Source: Oscillospiraceae bacterium
GTDB taxonomy: Bacteria > Bacillota_A > Clostridia > Oscillospirales > Oscillospiraceae
Assembly: GCA_017627975.1 (NCBI GenBank)
Contig: JAGAFT010000120.1
Span: 1-31,890, forward strand
Reading direction: 5' to 3'
DNA: 31,890 bases
Shown: piece after piece, positions 1-8,081 of the stretch
Layout: the number at the start of each line of letters is the position of its first letter
How positions within the stretch are numbered: position 1 is the first letter of the stretch
Program-made: the position numbers and the translations under genes
The notes under the pieces: generated by a model
What the model saw: only the letters and a program-made list of their open reading frames with translations
Database searches by the model: none
What the model was told of the DNA's origin: nothing

Positions 1-1
1 C

Positions 2-436
2 CTGATCGGCTGCCGCGGCTTCGCTCAGATCTCCCGTCTGTCCGACGCGATCCTGATCCCCTGCGTCACGGTGCTCTGCTTCGTCGGTTCCTACGCCATC
101 CACAAGAACATCATGGACATCGTGGTCATGCTGTCCTTCGGTGTCCTGGGCTATCTCATGCGGAAGCTTGACTTGAACACCGCGGCCGTCGTGCTGGCGC
201 TGATCCTCGGACCCATCGGCGAAAAGGGCCTGCGCAACGCGCTGCGTACCTCGCGCGGCAGCATCAGCGTGCTCTTCTCCTCGGTGGTGTGCTGGGTGCT
301 GATCGCTCTCTGCATCTTCGGAATCCTCTCCCCGATCTTTATGAACAAGCTGGAGAAGAAGGCCGAAGCGGATGCGGCGGAAAACGCCGGCGGCCTGGAC
401 GAGCTCGAGAAGCTCACGGAGGAAGACTCGGTCTGA
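2..436 (+). CDS. tctA: Tripartite tricarboxylate transporter permease TctA, C-terminal part
   Basis: The reading frame is open from the left edge, so the start lies outside the window. The visible 144 residues match the end of the large TctA membrane subunit, which with TctB and a periplasmic-type TctC binding protein imports carboxylates. Typical TctA features are the GSYA stretch, the motif FGVLGYLMRK and the segment LILGPIGEKGLRNAL, followed by a last hydrophobic helix (about SVLFSSVVCWVLIALCIFG). The protein ends in a very acidic cytoplasmic tail rich in Glu, Asp and Ala. A bidirectional terminator follows about 40 bases after the stop. Family assignment is strong; the substrate cannot be told from this fragment. 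Confidence 0.88.
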   Translation: MIGCRGFAQISRLSDAILIPCVTVLCFVGSYAIHKNIMDIVVMLSFGVLGYLMRKLDLNTAAVVLALILGPIGEKGLRNALRTSRGSISVLFSSVVCWVLIALCIFGILSPIFMNKLEKKAEADAAENAGGLDELEKLTEEDSV

Positions 437-472
437 GCCCTTCATCTGAGACGCTTCTGCCAATTGAATAAA

Positions 473-515
473 AACGATCTCCCTCAAAGCCGAAAAGCTG
501 AGAGGGAGATTTTTT
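473..515. terminator. Bidirectional Rho-independent terminator
   Basis: Arms ATCTCCCTC (477-485) and GAGGGAGAT (502-510) form a 9-bp perfect stem. A T-run follows on the plus side (510-515), and an A-run precedes it (471-474), which becomes a U-run for minus-strand transcripts. It sits between the convergent tctA and M20 peptidase genes and can serve both. Confidence 0.85.
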
Positions 516-557
516 GAGTACTGAAATGAAATATACTGTTTTTGCAGACGATACCCG

Positions 558-1958
558 TCAGGGATTTACGTTGGCCAGCTCCATGAGGCGGATCAGAACC
601 CGGATGCCCTGGGCATAGGAGCGGATGGGGAGGCGCTCATCGGTTCCGTGCATGCCGCGGCGTACATCCTCCGGCTCCGTCAGGAACGGGCTGCAGCGCA
701 GACAGGTGTCACAGATCCGCTCATACTGGTGTGCGTCAGTGGCGCCGACGGTCATGGACGGCACAAAAACGACCTCGGGGTAAAACTGCTTCATGGCCTC
801 ACAGAGTTTTTTGTAGCCGTAGCCGTCGCTGCGGGCAGTGGCGGAGGGATCATTTGCCTGGAGATAACGGAGCCGCACCTTGGGATTGTGGATGGCGGCA
901 CGGCAGTGCTCCATGACCCCTTCCATGCTGTCGCCCTCGTTCAGCCGAAAGTTGATGACGGCGCGCATGTTCTGGGGAAGAACGTTGCAGGCGGCGCTGC
1001 CGCCTTCAATCATGGTGGGGGCAATGGTCGTGGTCACATAGGAAAAGGTCTCAGGCCGTTTGGCACACACCGCGGCGATGGCATCGGCATTTCCTCGCAC
1101 ATCGCGGACCAGATCCCGGAACGGCTCTTGGGTGATATATGGGGAGAGCGCCTCAAAGGTGCCGATCATCGGCTCCGGCAGACGGAAGGGGAAGGGATGA
1201 TCCGTGACGGCGGTGATGGCCCGGGCCAGATGCTCAAGAGAGCTTCCGCCGAAAGGCCGGTTGGAGTGGCCGCCGCGGCTCTCCACGGTGAGCTCCAGAT
1301 CGGCATAGCCTTTCTCCATCAGCTCGATCAGGCCGATGGGAAGACCGGGGGCCCCGAAGCAGGCGCCGTCTTCCAGCTTGCAGCTGCCTTCATCCAGAAC
1401 GAATTCCAGCCGTACCCCCCGGTTTTTCAGCGTCTCGGCAAGATCGAGCGCTCCGAGATTCAAGGTTTCCTCATCATCACCGAAGGCAAGATAGGCCGTG
1501 CGGCGAAAGCTTTTTCCGTGGGAGAGCAGGTATTCCGCCGCTTCCAGAATGCCGAAGACCATCTCTTTGATGTCCAGCGTGCCGCGTCCCCAGATATAGC
1601 CGTCCTCCACAGCACCGGAGAAGGCGTCATAGGTCCAGTCCTGCTCCGTGCCGGCGACGACAGGGACCACATCCTGGTGAGACATGTAAAGACAGGGGAG
1701 AAGCGACGGATCCGAACCCGGAACGGTGATCAGCACCGCGTGGCCGATCAGCTCAAACTGCCCGTTCGCCATGACAGAAGGGAAGCTGCGGCGCATCAGC
1801 GCCTGCAGCCTGTCAAATTCCGAAAAATCCGTCCGGCTGTGGTCTTCGTAGTTCACCGTCCTGCAGCGGATCGCATCCGAGAGATGAGAGACCGCGGCGT
1901 CCACATCCAGGTCCGGATAAAGAGCCTCGTTGTCAAAATACGAAAAGACCTGATTCAT
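558..1958 (-). CDS. M20 family metallopeptidase (CPS1/PM20D1-like)
   Basis: A 466-residue zinc-dependent M20 hydrolase. The visible metal and catalytic motifs, in order, are SHQDVVPV (metal His and catalytic Asp), WGRGTLDIK (bridging Asp), FGDDEET (catalytic and metal Glu), the DEG segment, and HGTDER near the C-terminus (last metal His). A dimerisation-type insert with RGGHSN lies in the middle. The motif set resembles carboxypeptidase S and PM20D1-type enzymes, which cleave or condense N-acyl amino acids or dipeptides; the exact substrate is unknown. It is the last gene of the lysine-riboswitch operon and its ATG overlaps the stop of the ATPase gene by 4 bases (ATGA), so translational coupling is likely. 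No signal peptide is visible, so it should act in the cytoplasm, possibly releasing lysine from an imported conjugate or dipeptide (inference). Confidence 0.9.
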   Translation of the reverse strand: MNQVFSYFDNEALYPDLDVDAAVSHLSDAIRCRTVNYEDHSRTDFSEFDRLQALMRRSFPSVMANGQFELIGHAVLITVPGSDPSLLPCLYMSHQDVVPVVAGTEQDWTYDAFSGAVEDGYIWGRGTLDIKEMVFGILEAAEYLLSHGKSFRRTAYLAFGDDEETLNLGALDLAETLKNRGVRLEFVLDEGSCKLEDGACFGAPGLPIGLIELMEKGYADLELTVESRGGHSNRPFGGSSLEHLARAITAVTDHPFPFRLPEPMIGTFEALSPYITQEPFRDLVRDVRGNADAIAAVCAKRPETFSYVTTTIAPTMIEGGSAACNVLPQNMRAVINFRLNEGDSMEGVMEHCRAAIHNPKVRLRYLQANDPSATARSDGYGYKKLCEAMKQFYPEVVFVPSMTVGATDAHQYERICDTCLRCSPFLTEPEDVRRGMHGTDERLPIRSYAQGIRVLIRLMELANVNP

Positions 1959-2704
1959 TCCAGCTTATCCTCCAGATAGCGGCTGAGAAACTCTCTGGTG
2001 CGCTCATTCTTCGGATTGCCGAAGATCTCTTTCGGGCTGCCCTGTTCCAGAATCACACCCTGGTCCATGAACACAACGCGGTCGCTGACCTCCTTGGCAA
2101 AGGCCATCTCATGGGTCACGACCACCATTGTCATTCCTTCGGCGGCCAGCGCTTTCATGACATCCAGCACTTCGCCGACGATCTCGGGATCCAGCGCGGA
2201 GGTGGGCTCGTCGAAAAGCATGATTTCGGGCTCCATGCAGAGTGCTCTTGCGATGGCGACACGCTGCTTCTGGCCACCGGAAAGCCGGGTTGAGTCGGCA
2301 TAAATGAAGTCCGACAGGCCGACCGTTTTCAGGTTTCGGACGGCGACCTCTTCCGCTTTTGCTTTCGGCACTTTTTTCACGGTCATGGGCGCCAAGGTGC
2401 AGTTGTCGATGACATTCTTGTTGTTGAAGAGGTTAAAGCTCTGGAAGACCATGCCGATCTTCTGCCGCAGGGCATTGAGGTTCACGTTCAGATCCATCAG
2501 ATCCTGCCCATCGAACCAGATGTGCCCGTCGTCGGCTTCCTCCAGAAGATTGATGCAGCGCAGCAGGGTGGACTTGCCGGAGCCGGAGGCACCGATGATG
2601 CAGACCACTTCGCCCTTGTGGATTTCCAGATCGATACCCTTGAGCACGTGGAGGTCACCGAAGGACTTTTCCAGCTGTTCGATTTTCAGTACGCATTCGT
2701 CCAT
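1955..2704 (-). CDS. Polar amino acid ABC transporter ATPase (GlnQ/HisP type)
   Basis: A 249-residue ATP-binding subunit of a polar amino acid importer. Visible motifs are Walker [11 protein letters not shown]-loop [10 protein letters not shown], signature LSGGQKQR, Walker [13 protein letters not shown] and the switch His in VVTHEM. The length is normal for the GlnQ family. It lies 12 bases downstream of the permease gene and overlaps the M20 peptidase gene, so all are one transcript. The upstream lysine riboswitch points to lysine as the transported amino acid; this is inferred from regulation and not from the ATPase sequence. Confidence 0.93.
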   Translation of the reverse strand: MDECVLKIEQLEKSFGDLHVLKGIDLEIHKGEVVCIIGASGSGKSTLLRCINLLEEADDGHIWFDGQDLMDLNVNLNALRQKIGMVFQSFNLFNNKNVIDNCTLAPMTVKKVPKAKAEEVAVRNLKTVGLSDFIYADSTRLSGGQKQRVAIARALCMEPEIMLFDEPTSALDPEIVGEVLDVMKALAAEGMTMVVVTHEMAFAKEVSDRVVFMDQGVILEQGSPKEIFGNPKNERTREFLSRYLEDKLE

Positions 2705-2716
2705 TGTCGCGCCTCC

Positions 2717-3853
2717 TCAGTTCGAACTGGGAATCCCTTTCACCGGGGTGTCAAGCTTTTTGCCCAAGAATTGGAGCAGCTTGGAAGACAGCCAGGTGAG
2801 GATCAGGTAAAGGATTGCCGCCACGCAGTAGATCTCCAGAGAGCGGAAATAGATGCCGCTGACGGATTTTGTGGCGTACATCAGGTCCATCACGCCGATG
2901 ACCGAGAGAACAGAGGAATCCTTGATGTTGATGATGAACTCGTTGCCGATGGCGGGGATGGAGTTCTTCACCGCCTGGGGGAAGACGACCTTGATCATGC
3001 TCTGCCAGTTGCTCATGCCGAGAGACCGGGCGGCCTCGGTCTGACCGCGGTCAATGGCCTGAATGCCGCCGCGCAGGACCTCTGTCAGGTACGCCGTGGA
3101 GTTGAGCGAGACGGTGCAGAGACCGGAGATGAAAAAGCTCCAGACCTGGTTGATCTCGGTGACGGACATATTGGTGCGCTTGAAAAGATTGAAACCGAAG
3201 TAATAGAAAATCAAAGCCTGAACCATCATCGGCGTGCCGCGGATGACGAAGATATAAAAGCGGGAGAAGTGACTTGCCAGCCATTTCAGTGCTTTGACAA
3301 AATCGTTGTCCCGCTTGTCGGGCTCCTGAATCCTCAGGAAGACCATGAAGATCGAAAGCACAAAGGCAATGGCGGTACCCAGCAGCGCGATGCGGACGGT
3401 GGTCCAGACACCGGCCAGCAAAATATCCTTGCTCTTGACGCTCATGTAGATCATGGAAGAGCCGAAGCCCTGGGGATTCTTCTCAAGCTGCATGCAAGTC
3501 TGTACGGTGGCGATCAGCTGCAGCAGGCCGCGGTCCAGCAGCGCAAGAAGACAGGCCAGCACCACAAGATAGGAAAACCAGCGGGAAACGAGCTTCAGGC
3601 CAGGCGTGCACAGAAAGCTGTCGCGGTAGTTCTTCCAATTCGTCAGTTTGATCACCAGAGCCAGCGCACTCAGCGCGAGAAAGCCCCAGAAGATGATCCG
3701 ACAGAGCGTACCGGGGAGATTGTCTGTCAGAAAACTGAGAGCGTGAGGCTCGCCAGCCAGAAGACTCAGCCCGAGCAGTGCGATCAGACTGCCTCCGAGA
3801 AAGACGTAGGGATGGTCCCGTGTGATGAAATTGCCCTTGACGGTTCGATTCAT
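2717..3853 (-). CDS. Polar amino acid ABC transporter permease (HisM/GlnP type)
   Basis: A 378-residue inner membrane permease. The C-terminal two thirds form the usual HisM-type domain, with the first core helix around RIALLGTAIAFVLSI and the ATPase-docking EAA loop at EAARSLGMSNWQS, followed by PQAVKNSIPAIGNEF. The N-terminal roughly 130 residues add two or three further hydrophobic segments (for example PYVFLGGSLIALLGLSLLAG and YLVVLACLLALLDRG) that are longer than in the minimal family. A single permease gene implies a homodimer. It is separated from the binding protein gene by a strong GC hairpin, which probably lowers its expression relative to the binding protein. Confidence 0.92.
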   Translation of the reverse strand: MNRTVKGNFITRDHPYVFLGGSLIALLGLSLLAGEPHALSFLTDNLPGTLCRIIFWGFLALSALALVIKLTNWKNYRDSFLCTPGLKLVSRWFSYLVVLACLLALLDRGLLQLIATVQTCMQLEKNPQGFGSSMIYMSVKSKDILLAGVWTTVRIALLGTAIAFVLSIFMVFLRIQEPDKRDNDFVKALKWLASHFSRFYIFVIRGTPMMVQALIFYYFGFNLFKRTNMSVTEINQVWSFFISGLCTVSLNSTAYLTEVLRGGIQAIDRGQTEAARSLGMSNWQSMIKVVFPQAVKNSIPAIGNEFIINIKDSSVLSVIGVMDLMYATKSVSGIYFRSLEIYCVAAILYLILTWLSSKLLQFLGKKLDTPVKGIPSSN

Positions 3854-3873
3854 GCGTGTACTTCCTTTTATGT

Positions 3874-3898
3874 GGCTCCCCGGGATACCCGGGGAGCC
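3874..3898 (-). other. Intercistronic GC hairpin between binding protein and permease genes
   Basis: GGCTCCCCGGG (3874-3884), a 3-base loop ATA and CCCGGGGAGCC (3888-3898) make a perfect 11-bp stem. No U-run follows in the minus direction, so it is not a classical terminator. Such hairpins after binding-protein genes commonly protect the upstream mRNA from 3' decay or give partial termination. Confidence 0.7.
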
Positions 3899-3942
3899 GA
3901 TTTCAGGTCAGATGGAGTTGAGATCAGTTTGCGATGATAAGA

Positions 3943-4827
3943 TCAGGCGGGCTGGTTGTTCAGAGCGGTTTCCCAGAGCTCATCGCGCTGCTTCTGGTCG
4001 ATGGTGGCCAGGACCGCATCCGCCAGACCAAGCAGGGCGTCGTCGCTCTTGCGCAGACCGACGCAGGCACCCTTGAATCCGGGATCCAGACCTTCACCTT
4101 CGGGGAAGCTGATGACGACGAAGTCCGGGTTGGCGGCGAGGTAGCCGGGGGCGTTTTCCAGGTTAATGACGATGGCATCGCAGGTGCCCTGCTGGAGACG
4201 GGCGATCATGTCGGGGACGCTTGCCACGGCTGTGAGGTGGTTGACGCCTTCGATCTGGTCGATGGTCCAGTCAAGCGCGGTATCCTTCTGGCCGAGGACA
4301 CTGGCGCCGTTGAAGTCGGCGAGGCTGGTGGCATCCTCATACTTGGTACCGGCGTTGACCATCAGGGCGTAGACGGTCTCATGATACGGAGCGGTAAAGT
4401 TGATGGCTTCCTTGCGGGACTCGGTGTCGGCCATGCCGGCGATGATGGCGTCAATCTGGCCCTGGTTCAGAGCTTCGATCAGGCCGTCCCAGTCCATCTT
4501 CACAACCACCAGCTCCAGACCGAGCTGATCGGCGATGATGCGGGCGATCTGAACGTCGTAGCCTTCGGCATAGGCGCCGGGCACATTCTCAATGGGGACA
4601 TTGGTCTCACTGGCTTCGGATTCCTGCCAGTTGTTGGGGGCATAGGCACATTCCATACCGACGCGGAGCTGGCCGTTGAGGTAGGAGAGGGCGGCGACGT
4701 CTTCGTCGGTCAGGGTTACGGCGGCTTCTTCGGCCTCGGTATTGCCTTCCGCAGAAGCGAAAGCGCCGAGGGCGACCAGCATGACGAGTGCAAGCAGCAG
4801 GGAAAGCGTTCTTCTCAGGTTGTTCAT
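3943..4827 (-). CDS. Amino acid ABC transporter substrate-binding protein (SBP_bac_3), probable lysine
   Basis: A 294-residue exported binding protein. A Sec signal peptide is seen (Arg-Arg, long Leu/Val core, cleavage likely at ASA-EG near residue 26). The mature domain shows family landmarks: LRVGMECAYAPNNW at its start, the GYDVQIARIIADQLG segment, WDGLIEALNQGQIDAIIAGM, and the late stretch GACVGLRKSDDALL. It is the first gene of the operon and lies directly behind the lysine riboswitch and its terminator, which suggests lysine as ligand. Unusually for a monoderm transporter, the signal peptide has no lipobox cysteine, so anchoring to the membrane is unexplained. The oligopeptide-type binding protein elsewhere in this window does have a lipobox. 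Confidence 0.92.
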   Translation of the reverse strand: MNNLRRTLSLLLALVMLVALGAFASAEGNTEAEEAAVTLTDEDVAALSYLNGQLRVGMECAYAPNNWQESEASETNVPIENVPGAYAEGYDVQIARIIADQLGLELVVVKMDWDGLIEALNQGQIDAIIAGMADTESRKEAINFTAPYHETVYALMVNAGTKYEDATSLADFNGASVLGQKDTALDWTIDQIEGVNHLTAVASVPDMIARLQQGTCDAIVINLENAPGYLAANPDFVVISFPEGEGLDPGFKGACVGLRKSDDALLGLADAVLATIDQKQRDELWETALNNQPA

Positions 4828-4862
4828 TTTGTTTCTCCTTCAAATCAGATTCAGACGAGACG

Positions 4863-4901
4863 CAAAACAAAAAGCCGTAAACGCATGTGAGCGTTTACGG
4901 C
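4863..4901 (-). terminator. Riboswitch-controlled terminator (attenuator)
   Basis: In the minus-strand leader GCCGTAAACGC and GCGTTTACGGC (4891-4901 and 4874-4884) form an 11-bp stem with a 6-base loop, followed by a U-rich run (plus-strand A-run 4863-4873). It lies between the lysine aptamer and the binding protein start, as expected for an expression platform that terminates when lysine is bound. Confidence 0.88.
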
Positions 4902-4935
4902 AAGAAACCAATCACTGGGGCCCCAGCAGGTATCC

Positions 4936-5106
4936 GTAGTCGATAGCGCTCCACTTGCGTGACAGTCCGGCGGATCTTCTCCGGCGGCCCAGCGAAACAA
5001 AGCGCAGCTGCTTTCCATCGCTTCGGCGATGTCCCCTTTCGGTTCCTGCGGAATGCTGCTCCTGTGCAGAAACGTACTGATGAACCTCGCGCCTCTATCT
5101 TGTGCG
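4936..5106 (-). promoter_or_regulatory. Lysine riboswitch (L-box) aptamer
   Basis: Read on the minus strand, the leader shows the conserved L-box landmarks in the right order: GATAGAGGCGCG at the 5' end, AGTA shortly after, GGGGAC followed by CGCCGAAGCG, GGGCCG in the fourth stem region, and CTGTCA near the 3' end. The closing helix P1 pairs GATAG with CTATC. The pattern matches the known Bacillus lysC leader in order and spacing. The aptamer begins within a few bases of the predicted transcription start and is followed by an attenuator hairpin, so lysine should switch the downstream transporter and M20 peptidase genes off. Confidence 0.92.
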
Positions 5107-5108
5107 TG

Positions 5109-5137
5109 ATCATAGTCTCTCGACAGGGATTTGTCAA
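5109..5137 (-). promoter_or_regulatory. Sigma-A promoter of the lysine riboswitch operon
   Basis: On the minus strand a consensus -35 TTGACA (5132-5137) and -10 TATGAT (5109-5114) are separated by exactly 17 bases. The predicted start is near 5102, right at the aptamer's 5' end. Confidence 0.88.
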
Positions 5138-5211
5138 GAGAGGAAAAGCAGATTCTACAAATCAGAACAAATTGGAACGCATATTCATCCAAAATTAAGT
5201 GAATATATACG

Positions 5212-5248
5212 AAAAACCGGCTGCCTCTGATGTGGAGGCAACCGGTTT
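5212..5248 (-). terminator. Terminator of the exonuclease gene
   Basis: AACCGG...GCCTC and GAGGC...CCGGTT pair around the loop at 5228-5233, and the minus-strand transcript then runs into a U-stretch (plus A-run 5212-5216). It lies 26 bases after the stop of the exonuclease gene. Confidence 0.8.
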
Positions 5249-5273
5249 GAAGCAATATCGATCTTGAATCAGC

Positions 5274-6260
5274 TCAGGCCGGACGGTTTTTGCGCGGGCT
5301 GTGGCTGCGGCCGCGGCGGCGGGCCTGGGAGAGCTTGGCGCGATAGAAGTTCTGCATCTCTTCGTCAGCCTCGTAAACCAGACGATGGGCGGTCCAGAGC
5401 TCATTGTCCAGGTCCTTCTTCAGGCGAATCCGGGAGAGAAAGTCTCCGTGCTCCGGACAGTTGAAGAGGTTCATATAGCGGCCGTCACTCTGACTGATCC
5501 AGCGGTTGCCGGTTTGTACCACACCGCAGACGGGGCAGGAGAGTCCGTGGACCTTCGCTTCGGCAAACGCGTCGGCTTTGCTTTCAAAGCCCGAGGAGCT
5601 GTCATGCACCAGTGCTTCCTGCGAAGGGTTCAGGTCCTGTTGAGGCGGCTTATAGTTCGGCATCCGTTTGGCGAGGATTTCTTCCGCCTCCGGATAGAGC
5701 CGCATGCCCTCTTCCATGTCAAGATGAGTGGTGACCAGCGCCGTGTTATAGGCATCGCCAAGCGCGTCATGGGCCACACGGGTCTGCTCAATCTCAAAAT
5801 GCTCCATCGCAGAGGCAAGGGACTTCTGGTTCTTGTCGCCTCCGGTCTGGAGGTTATAGATCATCTGCAGATTGACCCAGCCGGCAATCCAGTCCCAGTC
5901 GAGGTCGTGGATGATGATGTTCTGTTCAAAGATCCCCTGATCGTCCCAGCCCCAGGTGAGAAAGGTGACATCGTCGCCGCACCAGGCCCGGAAGCGTTCC
6001 ATGGCCTCGGGAAACGTGACCCCGTGGGAGAGACGGTCCTTATCAAAGCCGGTGATCTTTTTGACCTTATAGTGCATCCGGCGGAAATAAACCGGCCGGA
6101 CATCGATGGTGAATTCCTCACCGAGGGTGAGATCGGGGTTGAGCTTTACAGCACCGATCTCGATGATCTCGCCGCGGAGATGAATGGGCAAATGGTTGAA
6201 AACGTCAGATTTGGAACTCATGGCCTGGTTCCATTCCAAATCCAAAACGACAAAATTCAT
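5274..6260 (-). CDS. DEDDh 3'-5' exonuclease with C-terminal zinc ribbon
   Basis: A 328-residue protein. The start at 6260 was chosen over an upstream ATG (6296) because GGAGG lies 9 bases before it and the exonuclease fold begins at once (MNFVVLDLEWN). The three exonuclease motifs are visible: DLEWN (ExoI Asp and Glu), WGWDDQGIF (ExoII Asp) and HDALGDAYNT (ExoIII His and Asp), placing it in the DnaQ/RNase T-like DEDDh group related to KapD. After about residue 220 a second region carries CPVCG and CPEHG, a zinc-ribbon pair roughly 30 residues apart, and the protein ends in a strongly basic Arg/Lys tail that could bind nucleic acid. The substrate (RNA or DNA) cannot be told. Confidence 0.87.
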   Translation of the reverse strand: MNFVVLDLEWNQAMSSKSDVFNHLPIHLRGEIIEIGAVKLNPDLTLGEEFTIDVRPVYFRRMHYKVKKITGFDKDRLSHGVTFPEAMERFRAWCGDDVTFLTWGWDDQGIFEQNIIIHDLDWDWIAGWVNLQMIYNLQTGGDKNQKSLASAMEHFEIEQTRVAHDALGDAYNTALVTTHLDMEEGMRLYPEAEEILAKRMPNYKPPQQDLNPSQEALVHDSSSGFESKADAFAEAKVHGLSCPVCGVVQTGNRWISQSDGRYMNLFNCPEHGDFLSRIRLKKDLDNELWTAHRLVYEADEEMQNFYRAKLSQARRRGRSHSPRKNRPA

Positions 6261-6304
6261 AGGAGACAGCCTCCGGTAATCATTGCTGTGGAACACGCCT
6301 GCTC

Positions 6305-6310
6305 AGTATA
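6305..6310 (-). promoter_or_regulatory. Extended -10 promoter of the exonuclease gene
   Basis: On the minus strand TGGTATACT gives an extended -10 (TGn plus TATACT) about 45 bases upstream of the start codon. No good -35 hexamer stands at 16-18 bases, which fits extended -10 promoters. Confidence 0.55.
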
Positions 6311-6442
6311 CCACAGAGCGCGTGACAATGCACGAAGAATTTTAAGTTTTTTCAGCAAAAAAACTTCTTGGCGAGATACATCACTTGTCAAAGCATATCG
6401 TTGGGCAGGATAAGGGATCCCCGTCTGAAACAGTCGGGAGCC

Positions 6443-6513
6443 GCTGATCCGGAGACAGAGAACTCCCCCTGCCGTGTCTGCGACAGGGGGAGAGCAATAG
6501 GCTGCGGATCAGC
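6443..6513 (-). terminator. Nested double stem in the 3' region of gdhA
   Basis: An outer 9-bp stem (GCTGATCCG 6443-6451 with CGGATCAGC 6505-6513) encloses an inner 9-bp stem (CTCCCCCTG 6463-6471 with CAGGGGGAG 6484-6492). It starts 16 bases after the gdhA stop. There is no clear U-run, so it may be a termination or an mRNA-stabilising structure. A further A/T hairpin lies at 6344-6366. Confidence 0.55.
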
Positions 6514-6528
6514 AGGGCAGGGAAAGAA

Positions 6529-7917
<1,389 letters not shown>

Positions 7918-7929
7918 TCAAATGCTGTT

Positions 7930-7967
7930 CCTTTATTCAAGTATAACATAAACTGAATAAAGGTCAA
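7930..7967 (-). promoter_or_regulatory. gdhA promoter with overlapping inverted-repeat operator
   Basis: Minus-strand -35 TTGACC (7962-7967) and -10 TATACT (7940-7945) are 16 bases apart. A perfect 10-bp inverted repeat, CCTTTATTCA (7930-7939) and TGAATAAAGG (7954-7963), flanks the -10 box with 24 bases between arm centres. One arm lies in the spacer/-35 region and the other just past the -10. The geometry fits a dimeric repressor contacting two successive helical turns. Confidence 0.7.
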
Positions 7968-8019
7968 GAGTGAATCATGGAATAATGCGGGAACAGTCAT
8001 GAAACTTTTTAATAAATAA

Positions 8020-8070
8020 AATGAAAATAAAAACATATCCCGCGCAATTTCAACCTTCTGCGCGGGATAT
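8020..8070 (-). terminator. Terminator of the glyS-nadE operon
   Basis: ATATCCCGCGCA (8035-8046) and TGCGCGGGATAT (8059-8070) form a perfect 12-bp stem with a 12-base loop. The minus-strand transcript continues into a U-rich stretch. It lies 11 bases past the nadE stop. Confidence 0.88.
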
Positions 8071-8081
8071 GGAGTGCATCT

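Noticed and set aside
648..1979. 443-residue open frame on the plus strand
   Set aside because: Complete overlap with the M20 peptidase; a shadow frame of GC-rich coding sequence without a ribosome binding site or known motifs.
4851..5255. Short open frames over the lysine riboswitch
   Set aside because: The region is explained by the aptamer, attenuator and promoter; no family resemblance or ribosome binding site.
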